In this document: positions 61,301 to 64,000 of the stretch, one piece after another
How the letters are laid out: each line of letters opens with the position of its first letter
How positions within the stretch are numbered: the first letter of the stretch is position 1
Assembly: GCF_037975245.1 (NCBI RefSeq)
Contig: NC_092576.1
Location: 41,358,611-41,422,610 of the forward strand
DNA from: Apostichopus japonicus
Taxonomy: Eukaryota; Echinodermata; Holothuroidea; Aspidochirotida; Stichopodidae
Reading direction: 5' to 3'
DNA length: 64,000 nt
Made by a program: the position numbers and the translations under genes
The notes under the pieces: model-generated
The model's input: only the letters and a program-made list of their open reading frames with translations
The model's database searches: none
What the model was told of the DNA's origin: nothing

Positions 61301-63712
61301 AGTTAACTTTCATTTGCATATCGGCACTGAACTCGAGAAGCAGATTTTGCATCTCAGTGGCAACAAAGTTTCAAGCTTCATGGCAAACTTTAAATTTTTC
61401 TCGCAAACCAATAAGAAATGCTGCAACTTGCTCTTCTGTGCTACTTTCAACTGCAACAAGATTAGGATTATTCAACTGGCCAACAGGATTTGGATGTTCT
61501 TCTTGTTCAAAGTCATCAATCTGTTCATCATCATTGTTGACATTAATATTTGCATCATTTCTTTGTCTACCATATTGGGCCCAAAATAGAGAATGCTTTT
61601 GTCGGATATGTATTTGAAAGCTCCTTGTTGAACTGAAAGTACGATGACAACTGTTTATGTTACAAGTGATTTTACTGTCTGGACTTTTATGCATGTATCT
61701 ATAATGTTGTAATAACTTTAAAAAGCTTTGTGTGGTGAACTGGCACTGACAACATGGGAAATTTACCATAGTGTTGAAGTTTGAAATGTCAACTATATTG
61801 TTAATACGTTTGAAAATTTTGCTATTAACTATTTCGCCCAAGGTTGTAAAAGATAGATGACCGAAGTTAGCATTGTGGTAGTGGCAGCTAGATGTTCAAT
61901 AAATTCTGCTCAAAAATATGTTACCAATTCCTTCATTTCTTTTTTACAATCATTTGTAAAATATATCATGAAAATGGACAGGAAATTTTGGTGTTAAATG
62001 AAAATGAACATAGGCATGTAATATAATCTCTAGCACAATTGAGAAGCTGGTATGGCAATCTCCCTGTTCAATGAAATGGTATATCTGCATGAGACAAATG
62101 GAAAATAACTGTAACAAATTTTAATAACACATAACTGCATGAAAAAGTAAACTGCATGAAATTGCTGTATCATTCTGTGAGTTTCTCAAAATGATAAAAA
62201 CTGTTACTTTGAGCATCTTTATTAACTATTAATTTTGGTGATTCTTTGTGAACTCAACAACTGTATTGGCTGGTCACCAAAACCCTACCAGACTTCATTG
62301 TTAATCCTTGTGAAAAAAGGACTTGGAACACATGTACTGTACTGTTAGTTATCCCATAACAACACAAACTTGTCAAGTCTGGTTGAACTTTATTACATTT
62401 CTCAATTATTCTAATAGAAACTATTCAATCAATACCAATTATGGCCTACACCTGTGCCAAACATTATTTTCTGACCACTATGGTACTGGAAAATAGGAAA
62501 AAGCTAGATCCCAAATTTTAAGATCCGATCGGTAACATAGGCTAGGTCAGTTGTTTCTAAATATCATGACATGATTTTGCATTTAATTGATACAATTCAT
62601 CCAAAAGAGTCTCTAGTCACTATGTCAACTCGTCTACTACCAACTCGCCCACAATATTTGAATGCCCACAGTTGGATGTCATGCCCCCTAAAGTTCAGTC
62701 CTGGCTATGCTTATTATTGATTTTTTATTATTGATTATTAATTAATAATTTTTTAGATGTGGGGTATTTTCTTTTGGTGGGGTGACCAATATAAGAAATG
62801 TTCTTAGGTAAGGGATCACAACATATATGCTATGTTAGTGCCCCCCCCCCCCCATCACTTTACAGCAAATGTTTCAATGTAAGAAAATGATATAGGCCTC
62901 CTAGCCTCTATGGGGGAAAAGATATGTCAGAACTGCCCTTGTGATGAAATATATATATGGTAAGTGAAACGCACATGGGGACAAGTTAGGGCCTTACTAC
63001 TGTATATACTGCGTACTGTACAATTTACAACAAGAAGCTTTTTAGTGTTATTGGTTGGAGTTTGCTGATAATAGGTATGCATATGTAGAGCATGGGTTGG
63101 CGAGTTAACGAATCGGGGAGTGAACTACTTGGTATAATGGTAGTGAATGAGTTGTTAGTGATCGAGTTGGTAGCTAGTGGACTTGACACCAACAGGGAGA
63201 GTTGACTAGTAGTTGGCGTGTGGACGAGTCTGAGTTGGTAGTGGACTAGTTGGTGTCCAGACTGCATTTCATTTTATACTCACACCGAAGGTACGCCAAG
63301 AATTTAAAGTACCTTCTAGGCCTAAGACCTAAAGTAAATTCCACGACGAAGTTCTTCAGTTCAGAGTGCACGAAATGCAGGCTGGGTTGGCGTGTCGACG
63401 AAGTGTCTAGAAACTTGACGTAGGCTAGCCTACACCACAGGCTTTCGCAACATTATAGAATATAGTATACTAGCTAATCATACACATTTATATCATAATT
63501 GTCGTATAAGTGTGTATTACTGCTACTATAGACTTAACTCCTAGTTTCGGCCTAGCGTTGGCAACAGTTATGCTTACTGAGGCCTAACGTTATTAATTAA
63601 TAAATACTTTCCAGCAAAACATATCGCGGATATTCAAACCTTCCTTGAACATTATGTCAATTATTATTTAATAAAATTTCAGTTGTGATTGAACTTACCG
63701 AACTGACGACAT
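52115..63712 (-). CDS. SAMD3-like family protein, intact eight-exon gene
   Basis: Exons, in order of transcription: 63712-63699, 58769-58530, 56560-56318, 56173-56074, 55495-55118, 54011-53834, 53088-53003 and 52396-52115. All junctions are GT-AG, all phases match, and the 1521-nt reading frame (506 codons plus TAA) has no stop. Recognisable parts: an N-terminal segment with LQCWDRSFEEWRDL (ubiquitin or PB1-like fold likely), a central LPEFSSAIVDKL block, YPKTMQYERIIQKLFKVYP, a basic linker (RKRVRPS), YPWLFDEDEIILEFQRI, and a C-terminal block with NFMSAFAVYLATFYIFNLVYP. This order matches proteins annotated 'sterile alpha motif domain-containing protein 3-like' in fish and invertebrates, whose function is unknown. 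A TNP2-like transposase ORF lies inside its first intron, so I infer it may be the accessory protein of an En/Spm-like element. Confidence 0.8.
53003..53088 (-). CDS. SAMD3-like gene, exon 7
   Basis: 86 nt, phase 1 in, phase 0 out, acceptor TTTTTATAG and donor ACT|GTAAGT. It encodes ATKYAAVIAVPTLVNEKL and following residues. Confidence 0.75.
53350..53580. repeat. Interspersed repeat fragment in a SAMD3-like intron
   Basis: It is bounded by CTCTCTAGCAGTGGCTACC and CTACGCCATTGCTCTCTAG. It contains a G run (53428), GGGGGCTGTGTGCCGC and GGCACTCCCCTGACTGG. Its composition differs from the AT-rich intron and it has no coding capacity. The family is not identified. Confidence 0.45.
53834..54011 (-). 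CDS. SAMD3-like gene, exon 6
   Basis: 178 nt, phase 0 in, phase 1 out, acceptor CAATTTTCAG and donor CATG|GTTAGT. It begins IILEFQRIGSSSIRDL, which continues the FDEDE end of exon 5 as in the family. Confidence 0.8.
54280..54600. repeat. GC-rich interspersed repeat fragment
   Basis: C- and G-run rich segment (CCTGGGTGGATCTTGCCGCG, CCCCCCCAAAAAATAGTGG) in the intron between exons 6 and 5. Overlapping ORFs on both strands are artefacts of its composition. The family is not identified. Confidence 0.35.
54650..55012. repeat. Interspersed repeat ending in (CA)n
   Basis: It shares an order of motifs with 57170-57760: CACGTTTGACCCCATGACC, then CCACCAAGTTTGATCATG, then CCTTGTTGAGTTATCGTG, ending in CACACACA at 54990-55011. 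It lies in the intron before exon 5. Confidence 0.5.
55118..55495 (-). CDS. SAMD3-like gene, exon 5
   Basis: 378 nt, phase 0 to 0, acceptor TATTTTGCAG and donor GAG|GTATTT. It encodes a basic, Pro-rich linker (ARKREDNSIPVVQSRKRVRP), a helical segment (HIQWLKRENAKKKP) and the family signature VQELYPWLFDEDE. Confidence 0.85.
56074..56173 (-). CDS. SAMD3-like gene, exon 4
   Basis: 100 nt, phase 2 to 0, acceptor TTGATAG and donor CAG|GTATGT. It encodes YPKTMQYERIIQKLFKVYP, a hallmark of this family. Confidence 0.8.
56318..56560 (-). CDS. SAMD3-like gene, exon 3
   Basis: 243 nt, phase 2 to 2, acceptor TTTGTACAG and donor TTA|GTAAGTG. It encodes a Pro/Ser-rich linker followed by LHFQLPEFSSAIVDKL and SAMLEAIYNAVKVY. 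Confidence 0.8.
56600..57165. other. Intron with interspersed repeat debris
   Basis: Contains a C run (56748) and CCTGGCCACACCACTGGCTA-type sequence commonly seen at ends of dispersed repeats. No gene. Confidence 0.35.
57170..57760. repeat. Interspersed repeat, same motif family as 54650-55012
   Basis: Recurring TGACCTCCGATGACCCCC, TGACCATTGACCTCAATTTT and GACCAAGTTTCATTTTAAC words, then ACCAAGTTTGAGTTAAGTCC and CCCTTGTTTAGTTACAG. Non-coding. Confidence 0.5.
57800..58070 (+). mobile_element. 5'-truncated LINE 3' end
   Basis: From 57824 the frame reads ALKEWNELSRKCKNAKSSNT, the WNxL block at the C-terminus of L2 or CR1-type ORF2. The 3' UTR follows (GGGCCTCGGGGGAGATTAGC, TTTACGCTAACCGAGTATAC) with an AAATAAAT-type tail near 58040-58066. 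It is opposite in strand to the host gene and lies in its second intron. Confidence 0.7.
58530..58769 (-). CDS. SAMD3-like gene, exon 2
   Basis: 240 nt, phase 2 to 2, acceptor TTGTATTCCAG and donor CG|GTAAGA. Joined to exon 1 it reads MSSVRYLFMYGNE, then LQCWDRSFEEWRDL. The intron separating it from exon 1 is 4.9 kb and contains the transposase-like ORF. Confidence 0.75.
58771..59324. other. Intron between the transposase-like ORF and SAMD3-like exon 2
   Basis: AT-rich, no gene. The phrase TAGTGATTCCTTGCCAT occurs near 59073 and near 56206, in two introns of the same gene. Confidence 0.4.
59325..61821 (-). pseudogene. TNP2-like (En/Spm type) transposase ORF with N-terminal C2H2 fingers, two in-frame stops
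   Basis: One continuous frame of about 2.5 kb, with TGA at 61373-61371 and TAA at 60161-60159 and no frameshift. If translated without exon 1, the first ATG is at 61769. The N-terminus has two C2H2-like fingers (CCQCQFTT to HYRYMH; CNINSCHRTF to HIRQKH). The middle has YHDDFCVANPLGNK, MIVADNLAAHTVGGF, CRFC and GLPSDIAHDLFEGI. The C-terminal part has LQFGPLVHCWTLRFEGKH, then NICKTLANRHEYYQSW. These blocks match TNP2/DUF4218-type transposases of En/Spm (CACTA) elements and related uncharacterised C2H2 proteins in fish. The acceptor AATAG|C at 61821 is in phase 2, matching the donor of exon 1 at 63699. By comparison with relatives, the second stop stands at a Leu position (WCL*RLLPLM). The stops suggest a recently dead or context-dependent copy. 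Confidence 0.8.
61822..63698. other. First intron (5' part), no gene
   Basis: AT-rich, with a C run at 62840 and a degenerate GAGTTGG array at 63091-63262. No coding region is supported. Confidence 0.45.
63091..63262. repeat. Degenerate GAGTTGGTAG-type array
   Basis: Variants of GAGTTGGTAGTGGACTAG recur about seven times within 170 bases (for example 63093, 63143, 63163, 63201 and 63230). A related inverse cluster (AACTCGTCTACTACCAACTC) occurs near 62626. Confidence 0.65.
63699..63712 (-). CDS. Shared first coding exon (MSSV, split Arg codon)
   Basis: ATG at 63712 with A at -3, followed by TCGTCAGTTCG and a consensus GTAAGTT donor (phase 2). The split codon CG|N gives Arg with both the acceptor at 61821 (transposase-like ORF) and the acceptor at 58769 (SAMD3-like exon 2), and both frames stay open after joining. 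I infer a common promoter with alternative splicing; there is no direct transcript evidence. Confidence 0.6.
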
Positions 63713-63839
63713 TTTGAAAATGCTTCGGAAGATTTGTTAAGTGATTGGGAATCTTCTTATTTGTTGATAGCCCTTTTACTATCTGCAGTTACGCAATGTA
63801 CCACGTACAACGTACGTACGTATGTACGTGTATACAGTA

Positions 63840-63945
63840 TACATATAATCGGCGGCCGTCGTCTGAATTTTTGATCTCTGATCAGCTGAGCAGACGGTAT
63901 TCTACGGTACGATGATTGGGTAAAAATAATGACGTCATTGGTCAA
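63840..63945 (-). promoter_or_regulatory. Candidate promoter of the two-gene unit
   Basis: Upstream of the ATG at 63712 on the minus strand there is a TATATG word near 63842-63848, a consensus CRE TGACGTCA at 63930-63937, and flanking ATTGG (inverse CCAAT) words at 63914 and 63937. An ACGTACGTACGT-type palindromic run lies at about 63808-63829. The spacing is plausible for a pol II promoter but is only a sequence match. Confidence 0.4.
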
Positions 63946-64000
63946 AGCTGAAAGCTATAGAAAGTAAACAAACAGAAGACTAGAACATTCTCGTCACGCT

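Noticed and set aside
59325-61769. The two stops in the transposase-like ORF as introns removed by splicing.
   Set aside because: The frame and family-like sequence continue immediately on both sides of each stop, and no GT-AG pair removing only the stop region is apparent. They look like point nonsense changes.
63757-63945. Minus-strand ORF of 62 codons upstream of the shared exon.
   Set aside because: It overlaps the CRE/CCAAT/TATA-like promoter words and has no family resemblance. It is probably untranscribed or 5' UTR.
1-64000. CRISPR arrays, bacterial operons, rRNA genes or viral genomes.
   Set aside because: No regular spacer-repeat array, no compact prokaryote-style gene order and no rRNA-like sequence was seen. 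Spliced genes and LINEs show an animal genome.

Overview
This is a eukaryotic, AT-rich, intron-containing animal genome window. The spliceosomal genes, a NACHT-type (NLR) immune receptor with LRR-like exon modules, CR1-type LINEs, tRNA-derived SINE heads and small inverted-repeat elements suggest a marine invertebrate deuterostome. An echinoderm such as a sea cucumber is my best guess, but this is a recollection of family resemblance, not a search. All intron-exon models were read by eye from splice sites and reading phase.

Positions 1-46.6 kb (plus strand) are an NLR locus assembled by repeated segmental duplication. One NLR gene model runs from 26282 to at least 42159. It has an S/T-rich first exon, a large NACHT exon (27601-29117), and two successive copies of a four-exon LRR-like module. 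The 5' part of the locus (upstream sequence plus exon 1) exists twice, at about 8195-20830 and 20994-26400; the first copy carries only a degraded exon 1. The 3' part exists as copy 1 (about 1-6765) and copy 2 (about 41032-46630), with a third fragment near 46800-47165. Copy 1 is probably the remnant 3' end of an upstream paralogue. A nearly full-length CR1-like LINE (9322-14012) interrupts the upstream 5' copy. The second copy preserves the empty target site, so the insertion boundaries and a duplicated target can be read directly.

Positions 46.6-50.2 kb hold little beyond a G-rich run and a badly decayed, different LINE (reverse transcriptase and C-terminal fragment, about 48440-49085).

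Positions 50.2-64 kb (minus strand) hold the most interesting unit. A short first exon (63712-63699, followed by a consensus GTAAGT donor) is phase-compatible with two downstream acceptors. One leads to an ORF with C2H2 fingers and a TNP2-like (En/Spm, CACTA) transposase domain (61821-59325; two in-frame stops). The other leads to an intact eight-exon, about 506-codon gene of the 'SAMD3-like' family (63712-52115). The transposase-like ORF therefore lies inside the first intron of the second gene on the same strand, the arrangement known for tnpD and tnpA in maize En/Spm. About 1.9 kb beyond the 3' end of the gene there is a CACTGTAAAC sequence followed by a dense array of TTAGTC and GACTAA motifs, which looks like an En/Spm-type terminus with subterminal repeats. 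The opposite terminus would lie beyond 64000. I infer that this is a two-gene animal En/Spm-like transposon, or a unit recently derived from one.
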